Positions 20,711 to 28,800 of a stretch of 32,665 bases of DNA are shown here, in pieces (position 1 is the stretch's first letter; the number at the start of each line of letters is the position of its first letter). Both the position numbers and the translations under genes were made by a program. The notes beneath the pieces are model-generated. The model saw only the letters and a program-made list of their open reading frames with translations. It made no database searches and was not told the DNA's origin. Source of the stretch: Riemerella columbina DSM 16469 (GTDB lineage: Bacteria; Bacteroidota; Bacteroidia; Flavobacteriales; Weeksellaceae); NCBI RefSeq assembly GCF_000374405.1, contig NZ_KB894230.1, positions 1 to 32,665 on the forward strand. The letters are read 5' to 3'.

Positions 20711-21646
20711 ATGGGCAATATGAAATTCATTATAAACGACGAAACAAAAGTAAATTCAAAAGGCTTTAGAGTGTTAAATGACGGCATTAGTCTTTCGAGG
20801 TTCTTAGATAACCCAGTGTGTTTAAATAACCATTCAAATAATACAAAAGATGTATTAGGGACTTGGTCTAATTTAAAAATAGAAGACAACTACTTAACCG
20901 CTACTCCCGAATTTGACACGGAAGACCCTGACGGAAAAGAAGTCGTACGAAAAGTAAATGCAGGAAAAATCAAAGCCTGCTCTATCGGAATTTTCATTGC
21001 TCCCGACGCCTTGGAATTGATAAATGATGAATTAGTCGTTACCAAGTGTGAGCTTTTCGAGGTGTCTATTGTGGCAGTTCCTGCCAATGCCAACGCTATC
21101 GCTTTGTATAACGAAAACGGCGAAATGCTATCGGACGAAGAAGTTACCAGCCTTTGTTTATCCGCAAAACAACAACAATCAAAAATAAATACAATGAAAC
21201 AAGTAGTAGCCTATCTGCAATTAGATACAAACGCAGACGAAACAGCAATTATTAACGCTGTAAAAGCAATTGAGGCAAAATTAACCGCCTCGGAAACCGA
21301 AAAAGCAACGCTTAAAGCCGAAAATGAAACTTTGAAAACGGCAGAGCAAAACCGCCTAAAAGCCTTATTAATCGCCGAGGTAGAACAAGCGGTAAAAGAC
21401 GGCAGATTGGACGAGGCGGGCAAAGCCCCAATTTTAGAAATGTCGCACGACTCGGCTATGGCATTGCTTAAAGCCTTACCGAAAAGAAAATCCGTATCGG
21501 AACAATTAAAAGGCGATGAAAGCAAACTCGCTGCGTTCGACAAAATGAGTTGGGACGAGTTGGATAGAGGTAACCATTTAGCCACGCTAAAAGCCGATTA
21601 TCCCGACTATTTCGCAGAACGAAAGAGACAGCAATTTGGAAAGTAA
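20711..21646 (+). CDS. Prohead protease fused to scaffold-like domain
   Basis: 311 residues from ATG 20711; TTG 20690 and ATG 20720 are alternatives, and no Shine-Dalgarno decides. Residues ~1-145 match the HK97-type/S78-like prohead protease: LSRFLDNPVCLNNHSNN with catalytic His, GTWSNLKIEDNYLTATPEFD, KVNAGKIKACSIGIF with catalytic Ser, and CELFEVSIVAVPANANAIAL. Residues ~165-300 are coiled coil (ASETEKATLKAENETLKTAE) and helical, as in scaffolds fused to phage proteases, ending DYPDYFAERKRQQFGK. It matures the prohead. First gene of the rightward late operon and 34 nt before the capsid gene. Confidence 0.85.
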   Translation: MGNMKFIINDETKVNSKGFRVLNDGISLSRFLDNPVCLNNHSNNTKDVLGTWSNLKIEDNYLTATPEFDTEDPDGKEVVRKVNAGKIKACSIGIFIAPDALELINDELVVTKCELFEVSIVAVPANANAIALYNENGEMLSDEEVTSLCLSAKQQQSKINTMKQVVAYLQLDTNADETAIINAVKAIEAKLTASETEKATLKAENETLKTAEQNRLKALLIAEVEQAVKDGRLDEAGKAPILEMSHDSAMALLKALPKRKSVSEQLKGDESKLAAFDKMSWDELDRGNHLATLKADYPDYFAERKRQQFGK

Positions 21647-21679
21647 AAACAAAACAATAACCATTTAAACATTATAACC

Positions 21680-22624
21680 ATGGGATTAGAGAAAGAAATT
21701 TGGAAAAAAACGATTGAGGAAAAACTAAAACAGGATAATACATTCCTTAATCATATCTCCGATGTGTCGGAGAGTAATATTGTAAACGGAAAGATTGTGC
21801 ATGTTCCGCAAGCGGGCGAACCGTCTAAAGTTGTAAAAAACAGAACAACTTTACCAGCCGAAGTAAAGAAAAGAACTGACAGCGAGGTACTTTATAAAAT
21901 AGACGAGTATACGACTGACCCGATTTATATTCCGCACGCAGAGACGGTTGAGCTATCCTATGACAAACGCCGTTCGGTATTAGACCAAGATGTAGCGAAC
22001 CTATCGGAAGAAGTTGCAGAGGGTATGCTTACCAATATGGTTGTATCGCCGATTGGCGATAATAAAAGTCTACCGCAAAAAAACATTTTAGAAACCACGG
22101 GAACGGCAACCCCTGTACTTTTAGAGAGTGCAACAGGTAACAGAAAAAAATGGACATTGTCGGATTTACAAAGAATGCAAAACCTAATTCGTTCACAAAA
22201 GGCGTGGCAAGAGGGACAAATGTACGCTCTGTTACCAGCCAACGCCATGGTAGATTTATTCCCTGCCGATAGCCAACTTACAGCAACCTATATGCAGTCA
22301 GTAACGGAAGAGGAACGCAGACTGGGAGTAATCTTTAAAGTCCAAGGGTTTAATATTATGCTTCGCTCTTCTGTATTTACAATGTCTAATACTAAAGAGT
22401 TTAAGGCGTTCGGCTCTGTGGTAGCAGCTACGGACTCCGAAGCAGGGATTTTCTGGAACAAACAAATGGTAGAGAAAGCCTTTGGAGACTTGGAAACTTT
22501 CGAGAGAGAAAGAGACCCGCAGTATTACGGCGATATTTACTCGTTCTTAGTTCGTATGGGCGGTAGAGCCAAGAGAAAGAATTTTGAGGGTGTGGCAGTA
22601 CTAAAACAAGCAAACGCTTCGTAA
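21680..22624 (+). CDS. Major capsid protein
   Basis: 314 residues, in the position just after the protease/scaffold. HK97-fold features are an N-terminal arm (LEKEIWKKTIEEKLKQDNTF), the E-loop region VVKNRTTLPAEVKKRTDSEV, a spine helix (LSEEVAEGMLTN), and a late part with FNIMLRSSVFTMSNTKEFKA and YYGDIYSFLVRMGGRAKRKN. The last stretch (R-x-G-x-R plus an aromatic) is typical of Bacteroidota siphophage capsids. A conserved central helix ALLPANAMVDLFPADSQL also fits. Assigned mainly by position, size and pattern. Confidence 0.8.
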   Translation: MGLEKEIWKKTIEEKLKQDNTFLNHISDVSESNIVNGKIVHVPQAGEPSKVVKNRTTLPAEVKKRTDSEVLYKIDEYTTDPIYIPHAETVELSYDKRRSVLDQDVANLSEEVAEGMLTNMVVSPIGDNKSLPQKNILETTGTATPVLLESATGNRKKWTLSDLQRMQNLIRSQKAWQEGQMYALLPANAMVDLFPADSQLTATYMQSVTEEERRLGVIFKVQGFNIMLRSSVFTMSNTKEFKAFGSVVAATDSEAGIFWNKQMVEKAFGDLETFERERDPQYYGDIYSFLVRMGGRAKRKNFEGVAVLKQANAS

Positions 22625-22632
22625 TAACCAAG

Positions 22633-22660
22633 TGCAGGGATTATCCCCTTAGTCCCTGCA
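22633..22660 (+). other. Hairpin after the capsid gene
   Basis: TGCAGGGA (22633-22640) and TCCCTGCA (22653-22660) form a perfect 8-bp stem with a 12-nt loop, 8 nt after the capsid stop. The run after it is ATTAAAAAC, not a T tract, so it is probably an mRNA-stabilising or partial attenuation hairpin that raises capsid over lysis gene expression. Confidence 0.65.
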
Positions 22661-22677
22661 TTAAAAACTAATAACCT

Positions 22678-23127
22678 ATGAGAACTATTAAGTATATCGT
22701 TTTGCATTGTACTGCAACGCCTCAAAATACTACAATCGAAAGTATTAAACGCTTTTGGCGGGAAAAAAAGGGCTGGAAAAATGTAGGCTACCACTACATT
22801 ATTAAGTCCAATGGGGAAATCGTCCAACTTGCTGATGTTAGCAAAATAACCAACGGAGTGAAAGGGCATAACAGCAACAGCATACACATTGCCTATATCG
22901 GCGGACTGGAAAAAGGAAAGGCGGTTGATAACCGTACAATCCAACAGAAAGCCTCGCAGGTAAAATTATTAAGAGAACTGCAAACTAAATTTCCAAAAGC
23001 GGAAATTTTGGGACATCGGGATTTATCGCCCGATTTGAACGGCGACGGGATTATATCGCCCCACGAGTGGACGAAAGAATGCCCGAGCTTCGATGTAAAG
23101 AACTGGCTTAAAGAAATCAATTTTTAA
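22678..23127 (+). CDS. N-acetylmuramoyl-L-alanine amidase endolysin (Amidase_2)
   Basis: 149 residues, same size and fold as T7 lysozyme: cuts the amide bond between muramic acid and L-alanine in peptidoglycan for lysis. Zinc ligands expected at His10 (IVLHCTAT), His113 (ILGHRDLSPD) and Cys135 (KECPSFDV); the supporting Tyr38 (VGYHY) and the catalytic-side Lys133 are present. No signal peptide, so release needs a holin-type pore. The next two genes encode membrane-anchored proteins that could supply holin and spanin roles. Confidence 0.95.
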   Translation: MRTIKYIVLHCTATPQNTTIESIKRFWREKKGWKNVGYHYIIKSNGEIVQLADVSKITNGVKGHNSNSIHIAYIGGLEKGKAVDNRTIQQKASQVKLLRELQTKFPKAEILGHRDLSPDLNGDGIISPHEWTKECPSFDVKNWLKEINF

Positions 23128-23131
23128 AGAT

Positions 23132-23461
23132 ATGAAAAACCTACCGCAACCATTCGACCAAGAAGATATAAGGCGAGACCCCAAGGCGGTTGTGATAGGG
23201 CTTTTGATAGGACTGTTATTAATCTTCGGAAGTGTAATCGGCGTGCTGTATTCCCGTAAAGAAGACGGCGACGAAAACTGCCAAGAGCGAATTTCACGGC
23301 TATATGATACCATTTTGAAAGAACGCAATAAACGCATTTTCTTTTACGAAGAGATGATTTTTTATAAAAGACAAAATAGGCGTTTGCAACAGAAAGACAG
23401 TCTTATAAGAGAAAATACAGAACCGCTAATTAACCAAATTTATAATAATTATGAAAGATAA
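23132..23461 (+). CDS. Single-span membrane protein of lysis cluster (holin or Rz-like candidate)
   Basis: 109 residues. A transmembrane segment at about 22-42 (AVVIGLLIGLLLIFGSVIGV) is followed by a charged helical tail, ENCQERISRLYDTILKERNK, predicted to form a coiled coil, without further membrane spans. Directly after the amidase (4 nt) and overlapping the next gene by 11 nt. A single span plus periplasmic coiled coil also fits an Rz-like spanin part. I cannot separate holin from spanin by sequence. Confidence 0.55.
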   Translation: MKNLPQPFDQEDIRRDPKAVVIGLLIGLLLIFGSVIGVLYSRKEDGDENCQERISRLYDTILKERNKRIFFYEEMIFYKRQNRRLQQKDSLIRENTEPLINQIYNNYER

Positions 23462-24140
23462 AATTTCCATTACAATTTTAGCCCTGCTACTTGGATTTAG
23501 CGGGTTTATACACATTAGACGAGAATTGGAATTTGATAAAAAAGAGCATCAAATTTCGGAGCTTATAGAACTATCGGGTAAAAACGAAGTCGTTAATAAC
23601 TACTACCGAGATAGTATTAAACACACGGTCTTTAAAGAAAAAATAGTTGAAACGATTAACGAAAAGCAGTTGGCAATAGGTAAAAGTTACGCAGACAGTT
23701 TAGAGAAAGCCTTAAAAATTTCTATTAAGAAAATCGACCAAGTAAGCAAGATTAACGCCGAATTGGTCGCAAGGCTAAAACTTAGAGAGTTTACCCAGTC
23801 CAACGGCGATAAGGTTTTAAGTCATAACGATAAATACCTAAATCTAAACTATTATCCGCAAACGGACAGCGTGGACTTTAGATACAATATTAGACTAAAC
23901 GAAGCACGCCACAAAGACCGAAAATGGTTATTTGGAAAAACTAACTATTACATAGATGTTTTTTCGGACGACCCGAGGGTGCAAATCAACGGACTTAATT
24001 CTTACCGCATTAGAGGGCAACCCCAAAAACGCTGGGGAATAGGTTTACATGCTGGCTATGGTGTAGCGGTAAACAACGGAGTACTACAAACCACGCCCGT
24101 TATAGGGCTGGGAATAAATTACAACTTAATTAACTTTTAA
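23451..24140 (+). CDS. Membrane-anchored protein with coiled coil and C-terminal beta strands (unimolecular spanin candidate)
   Basis: 229 residues. An N-terminal inner-membrane anchor (about 4-21, ISITILALLLGFSGFIHI) is followed by a coiled-coil region (about 25-110, with VFKEKIVETINEKQLAIGKS and SKINAELVARLKLR). A central globular part includes YLNLNYYPQTDSVDFRYNIR and YYIDVFSDDPRVQI. The last ~45 residues read as amphipathic beta strands (RWGIGLHAGYGVAVNNG, TTPVIGLGINYNLINF) ending in Phe, like an outer-membrane beta-signal. Together these would span inner to outer membrane, as a spanin must. It belongs with DUF6808-like proteins of Bacteroidota phages, by memory only. Confidence 0.5.
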   Translation: MKDKISITILALLLGFSGFIHIRRELEFDKKEHQISELIELSGKNEVVNNYYRDSIKHTVFKEKIVETINEKQLAIGKSYADSLEKALKISIKKIDQVSKINAELVARLKLREFTQSNGDKVLSHNDKYLNLNYYPQTDSVDFRYNIRLNEARHKDRKWLFGKTNYYIDVFSDDPRVQINGLNSYRIRGQPQKRWGIGLHAGYGVAVNNGVLQTTPVIGLGINYNLINF

Positions 24141-24152
24141 AATAAAGAAATC

Positions 24153-24590
24153 GTGAGCAAATTACAATCAATCACAATCGCAGCAAGTATCGCAGAATTA
24201 GCAAAAGCAGAGGCAGAAAATATTTTTAAAAATTATCCCGAATTAGAAGAGGTTTATATTACCTCGGATATGCAAGGGTTTAAAGAGCTGGAAAAAGCAG
24301 AAAATCAAGCGACCTATTTGAAAGATAAAAAAGTACATCATTTCAATAGAACGGATTTACAGCCATCTGTTTCCGTTTTAGAAAAAACTAACGAACAAGA
24401 TGAAGACCCAGCGGACGACAACGCACCAGAAGACACGGATTTAGATAATGCCGAAGACCAAGCGGACGAAGACACTAAAACCGAAGAAGACGAAAGAGCG
24501 AAACTAATGGCAAAGTACGAACAAAAGCACGGGAAAAAAGCCCCGCATAATATCGGAATGGAAAAATTAAGAGCTTCGGTTGAAGACTAA
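24153..24590 (+). CDS. Small acidic protein, GTG start
   Basis: 145 residues; starts with GTG (24153) 12 nt after the spanin-like gene. An N-terminal helical part (~1-60) contains SIAELAKAEAENIFKNYPEL and a strand VYITSDMQGF. A disordered acidic stretch (~78-115: EDPADDNAPEDTDLDNAEDQ) follows, then a short C-terminal domain MAKYEQKHGKKAPHNIGMEK that looks like a HeH/LEM-type helical motif. It lies between lysis genes and tail tube; a structural or head-tail link role is possible but unproven. Confidence 0.55.
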   Translation: MSKLQSITIAASIAELAKAEAENIFKNYPELEEVYITSDMQGFKELEKAENQATYLKDKKVHHFNRTDLQPSVSVLEKTNEQDEDPADDNAPEDTDLDNAEDQADEDTKTEEDERAKLMAKYEQKHGKKAPHNIGMEKLRASVED

Positions 24591-24629
24591 TTTAAAACCT
24601 TTTTAAAAACACTTTAAAACTAATAAAAA

Positions 24630-25103
24630 ATGGCAGAAAAAGCATTATATGGTCTTAAGACTATCAAAATCGGCGATGTAGTAAACGAAACTACAATGCC
24701 ACAAGATAACGCATTAACCGCTTTCAAAACTTACCGAGATAGTTTTGAGATGACGGAAGAAGAAGGCTCTTTGACAGAGGAATTTTGCGACCAATCGGAC
24801 GACCCTATTGTCGTATTCCAAGAAAAGGGCAAGCGAGATATTAAAGTAAGTACCTACGACTATACGGCTGAATTTATCAAATCCGTAAAAGGTGGTACTG
24901 TGTTATCGGGCGAATGGAAAGAGGGCGACAATACGCCAATTTTTAAGGCATTGCAAATCGAATCGGACACGGGACATTTAATTAAATGCCCAAAAGTGCA
25001 AGTATTCGCAAGGCTTAACATCAAGTTGAAGAAAAAAGAGCTGGCATTGTTAGAAATTACATTTAGACCGCTTGCGAAAGTAAGCATAAAACAACCTGCG
25101 TAA
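24630..25103 (+). CDS. Major tail (tube) protein
   Basis: 157 residues. The beta-rich sequence with YGLKTIKIGDVVNETTMP, FEMTEEEGSLTEEFCDQ, RDIKVSTYDYTAEFIKSV and RLNIKLKKKELALLEITF fits tail tube proteins of Bacteroidota siphophages. It sits directly upstream of the tail-assembly chaperone and tape measure genes, the standard order. No sheath gene lies next to it, which favours a non-contractile tail. Stop and next start overlap by one base (TAATG). Confidence 0.7.
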   Translation: MAEKALYGLKTIKIGDVVNETTMPQDNALTAFKTYRDSFEMTEEEGSLTEEFCDQSDDPIVVFQEKGKRDIKVSTYDYTAEFIKSVKGGTVLSGEWKEGDNTPIFKALQIESDTGHLIKCPKVQVFARLNIKLKKKELALLEITFRPLAKVSIKQPA

Positions 25104-25579
25104 TGGAGCAACTAACGGAAATTAAAGCAGCTAAAATATTACTCAAAAGGGGCGTGGAGTTAATGCTCCCCGCCCCTTTTTTTCTTCGCTGGATTGGCAA
25201 AAAGCAAACTAAACTAATGCTTAAAACGCCCTGTTTAGAAAGCCAGTTGGCTATATCAGAAGCATTTTTACAGACGGGGATTTTCTTAAAAGAAGACGAA
25301 ATCACGATGCAGAAAGCGTTAGAGATTTTAACCCAGAACGGCGTACACATAACGGAAATTATTGCAATGGCAGTGCGAAACGAAACCAAAATTAATTGGA
25401 AAGTTCGCAGACTGGCTAAGCGATTAAGAAAAAACATCAACACAGAGGAAATGTCCTATTTGTTTAGTTTGTTGGTTGCGTTTAGCGGTGTACAAGATTT
25501 TACGAATACTATCAGATTGATACAGGAAACGAGGATAACGAAACCGATGAATCTGAGTCCGACGGAGAAAACGAGTTAA
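25103..25579 (+). CDS. Tail assembly chaperone (G-type product)
   Basis: 158 residues, helical, with no catalytic motif: KAAKILLKRGVELMLPAPFF, then KQTKLMLKTPCLESQLAISE and KINWKVRRLAKRLRKNINTE. Small helical proteins between tube and tape measure that are extended by frameshift are the tail-assembly chaperones (lambda G/GT). The C-terminal ~26 residues after SGVQDF are probably only made when no frameshift occurs; an extension is open in the -1 frame to 25797. Confidence 0.75.
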   Translation: MEQLTEIKAAKILLKRGVELMLPAPFFLRWIGKKQTKLMLKTPCLESQLAISEAFLQTGIFLKEDEITMQKALEILTQNGVHITEIIAMAVRNETKINWKVRRLAKRLRKNINTEEMSYLFSLLVAFSGVQDFTNTIRLIQETRITKPMNLSPTEKTS

Positions 25580-25797
25580 TAAGCGAGAGCTTCCATAGCG
25601 TTTTTGGGTTTGTAGGCTATTGTTGCCACAAATTGAATATGAGTAAAAAAGAAGTCCTGCAAAGCACTTTTGCCGAATTAAATATGATGCTTACGGACGC
25701 CCCAAAAGTCCAATACAAGAAGAAAGCACCGAAAAAATTAAAAAACATTGACGAACTTGCCGACTGGCTTGGTGTCGAAGAAATAGAAACCGAATAA
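25486..25797 (+). CDS. -1 frame extension of tail assembly chaperone (GT-type product)
   Basis: Open in the -1 frame from 25486 to TAA 25795-25797 without its own convincing start; the first ATG is at 25639. The likely slip is at TTTT (25498-25501), where codon TTT in GAT-TTT-ACG can re-pair in the -1 frame. That gives SGVQDF-YEYYQID..., an acidic linker (TGNEDNETDESESDGENE), and then FHSVFGFVGYCCHKLNMSKK and QSTFAELNMMLTDAPKVQYK, the usual second chaperone domain. The stop is 3 nt before the tape measure start. Confidence 0.75.
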   Translation, partial: RCTRFYEYYQIDTGNEDNETDESESDGENELISESFHSVFGFVGYCCHKLNMSKKEVLQSTFAELNMMLTDAPKVQYKKKAPKKLKNIDELADWLGVEEIETE

Positions 25798-25800
25798 ACG

Positions 25801-28800
25801 ATGAGCGATTTAGAGCCTATAAAATTAGATTTTACAGTTAATAGTTCCACCGTCTTTGAAGAATTTGCAAAAATGGTAAAAGCGGCTACGGAACAAACCA
25901 AAAGCGTGGATAATGCTCAAAAGAAATTTAAAGAGTATATCAATACGCAATTGTCGGCATCGGGGGCTTTGTCTAAGTCTGCAGAATTAACCGAGGCACA
26001 AACCAAGGCACTACAACGCCATGCAGAGCAATTGGATTATCTAAAACAAAAGGTTTCGGAAACGACAGACCCGACACAGCTCGGCGTTTATAATTACCAA
26101 CTAAACCAAGCCCAGCAGGCGATTGAAAAAATTATCGCATCGGCAAATAATAAAGTTGCCCTAATAGACCCCGCCGAAGCAGAAAAAGCAAAGAAAGAAC
26201 TACAAGAAGCAGGGCGATTATTAGACCAAATTTCGGATAAAACCTTTAATGCCCACTTTGCCGACCCGCAAGAATTAGAAGTGCTATCGACGGAAATCAA
26301 CAACGCCAAAGACGAAATGGAACAACTGGGCGTTGTGATAGATTTTATATCGGCGAAAATGGGAACAATGGATGCTGGTTCGCAGGCGTTTAAAGATTTA
26401 GAAAAAGACATCGAAACCGCTAACCAAATGCTTGGTAGATTGCCCCAGTCTTACGATGCAACGGGGAACAGCATAGACCAAATGACCGAAGCATTACAGG
26501 AGTTTAAAAATCAACTTAATGTCGAAACAGAACCAGAAGCAATCAAAATTCTTAACCAAAATATTGAAGAATTAGAAAACAGCATAAAGAAAATAAAAAA
26601 TGCGGGAAAAGAGGGGTTTGATGAATTTGGGAATAAGTTAGAGGAAAACAAAGAAAAGTCGGTAAATCTACAAACCGAATTAGAAAACTTAGTGCAGACA
26701 ATGGCACGCTTACGCATAGCGGGCGAGCAAAACTCACAAGAATATGCGGAACTAAGAGATAGAGCCACAGAGGTACGCTCGGCAATACAAAGTACGAACC
26801 AAGAAATTAACGCCTCGGCTTCGTCCACGAGCGGTTTAGATACTTTGGTAAGGGCAACTTCGGCGATAGCGTCGGGTTATTCTTTAGCCCAAGGTGCAGC
26901 TGCACTATTCGGAGCGGAAAACGAAGAGGTGGAGCAAAGCATAATGAAAATTACTGCTGCGATGTCGGTTTTACAATCATTACAACAAATACAAACGGAA
27001 CTAAAACGCAACGATAGCATTGTAACCAAAGCCCAAACCGCATCGCAAGCCCTATATACCACAGTTGTGGGTACAAGCACGGGGGCATTAAAATTATTCC
27101 GTATCGCTTTGGCAGGCACGGGTATCGGATTAGTTATTATTTTGTTGGCTTCTCTAATTGCTAATTGGGATAAGGTAACTGCCAGTATTAAAAATTCGTT
27201 TCCAGCACTTAAAGGATTTGGCGATAAAGTAGACGAAGTAAAAGCCCATGTTATGGGGTTTTTAAATGCTTATCTATCTCTATATGAAACCGTCTGGAAT
27301 ACCCTAAAAAAGTTATTTACATTAGATATAAAAGGTGCAGTAAATGAAGCCTTAAATGTAATTAGTAATGCAAAAAACGCCTACAACAAAGCAAAACAAG
27401 ACAGTTTAGATGCTTCAGCACAGGATAAGAGAAACGAGAGGTTAAAGAAAAGTTTAGAGGTCTATAATAGAGAAACAGAAATTATAGAAAAAAAGACGGG
27501 CAAAAAACAATATGACAGAAGAGAAAAGGCTCTAAACGCTCAATTAAGATTAGTTGAAAAAGGCTCTAAAGAAGAAACCGACCTTATTCATCAACGAAAT
27601 ATACTTTTAGCTGAGAAAGAAAAAGAGAGAACGGACGAGGCTAAAAAATACGCCGACAAAAGACAGAGAGAAGCTGAAAAAGCAGCGAAAAAAGCAGAGC
27701 AACTGGCAACACAGGAAGCTGAAGCAAAAAAGACTGCCCGTGCAAGTATTGCCCAAGCCGAAAGGGAATATCAAAAGTCCCGTATGTCCGCAACAGATAA
27801 AGAGTTAGCGGATATACAAGATAAGTACGCCAAACTTCGTGTGGAAGCCCAAAAAGCGAAACTTGGAGCGTTTGATTTAATGCGTATAGATAAACTCGAA
27901 AAAGCAGAAACCAAAAGCGTAACCGATAAACAAGCAAACGAGCAATTTTTTAAAGAGCTCGAAGAGCAAAAAGAAATGTACGCTGCATACGAAGTTTTTA
28001 AATCTAAAGTAGGCAAAGAAGAAGCAGACCGTCGCTATCAAAATGAACTATCTGTATTTGAAAATTACGGGGCTTTAATAAATGCTGAAATAGAAAAAAT
28101 AAAAGCCTTAGGCGATACGCTTTCGCCCGAGCAATTACAGAAGTTAGAGAAACTGCAAGGCGAAAAGAAATCGTACGACAAAGACAAAAACAAAGAAACA
28201 GAGCAAAAGTACGCCGATGCTTATAATGCCCTTATGTCGTTCGACGACAAACGCCGTGCGATTGAAACGAAATACCAGCAGGATAAAATTTTGTTATCGC
28301 AAATAAGCGATGCGAAAATCCGAGAGGCAAAATTAGCCGAGTTGGAATTTCAAAAAAAATCTGCTTTAAACGCTGTAAATACAGAAGCGTACAACAGAGA
28401 AATGATAATGCAAAAGATGTCCGACAATCTTTTAGGTATTACTAAAAGAGAGTTAGACACCCGCATTGCTTCTCTCGAAGAGTATTTAAAAACAGCAGGC
28501 GACAATATAGACCAATCTCAAAGGTCTTTTATACAAAACGAATTGAACAAAGCGAAAGCGGTTAGAGCGTCCACGGATATAGGTGTAGAAGAAAAAATAT
28601 TGCTACAACAAAAAGAAGCAATCATCAAACGCATTACTGAACTTCAAAAGAAAGGTATTACTAATGTGTCTGATGAGTTAGCAGAATTAGAGGGTGTCAA
28701 TATGAAGCTCAAAGATATTTTAGCGAAAAAATTCGCTAAAGTGTCGGAAGTCGCAGGGCAACTCGGCGGGGCATTTTCGGAATTAGGCGGAGCATTAAGA

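Noticed and set aside
22428-22944. Minus-strand frames across capsid/amidase genes
   Set aside because: Antisense to two well-supported genes; no conserved motifs.
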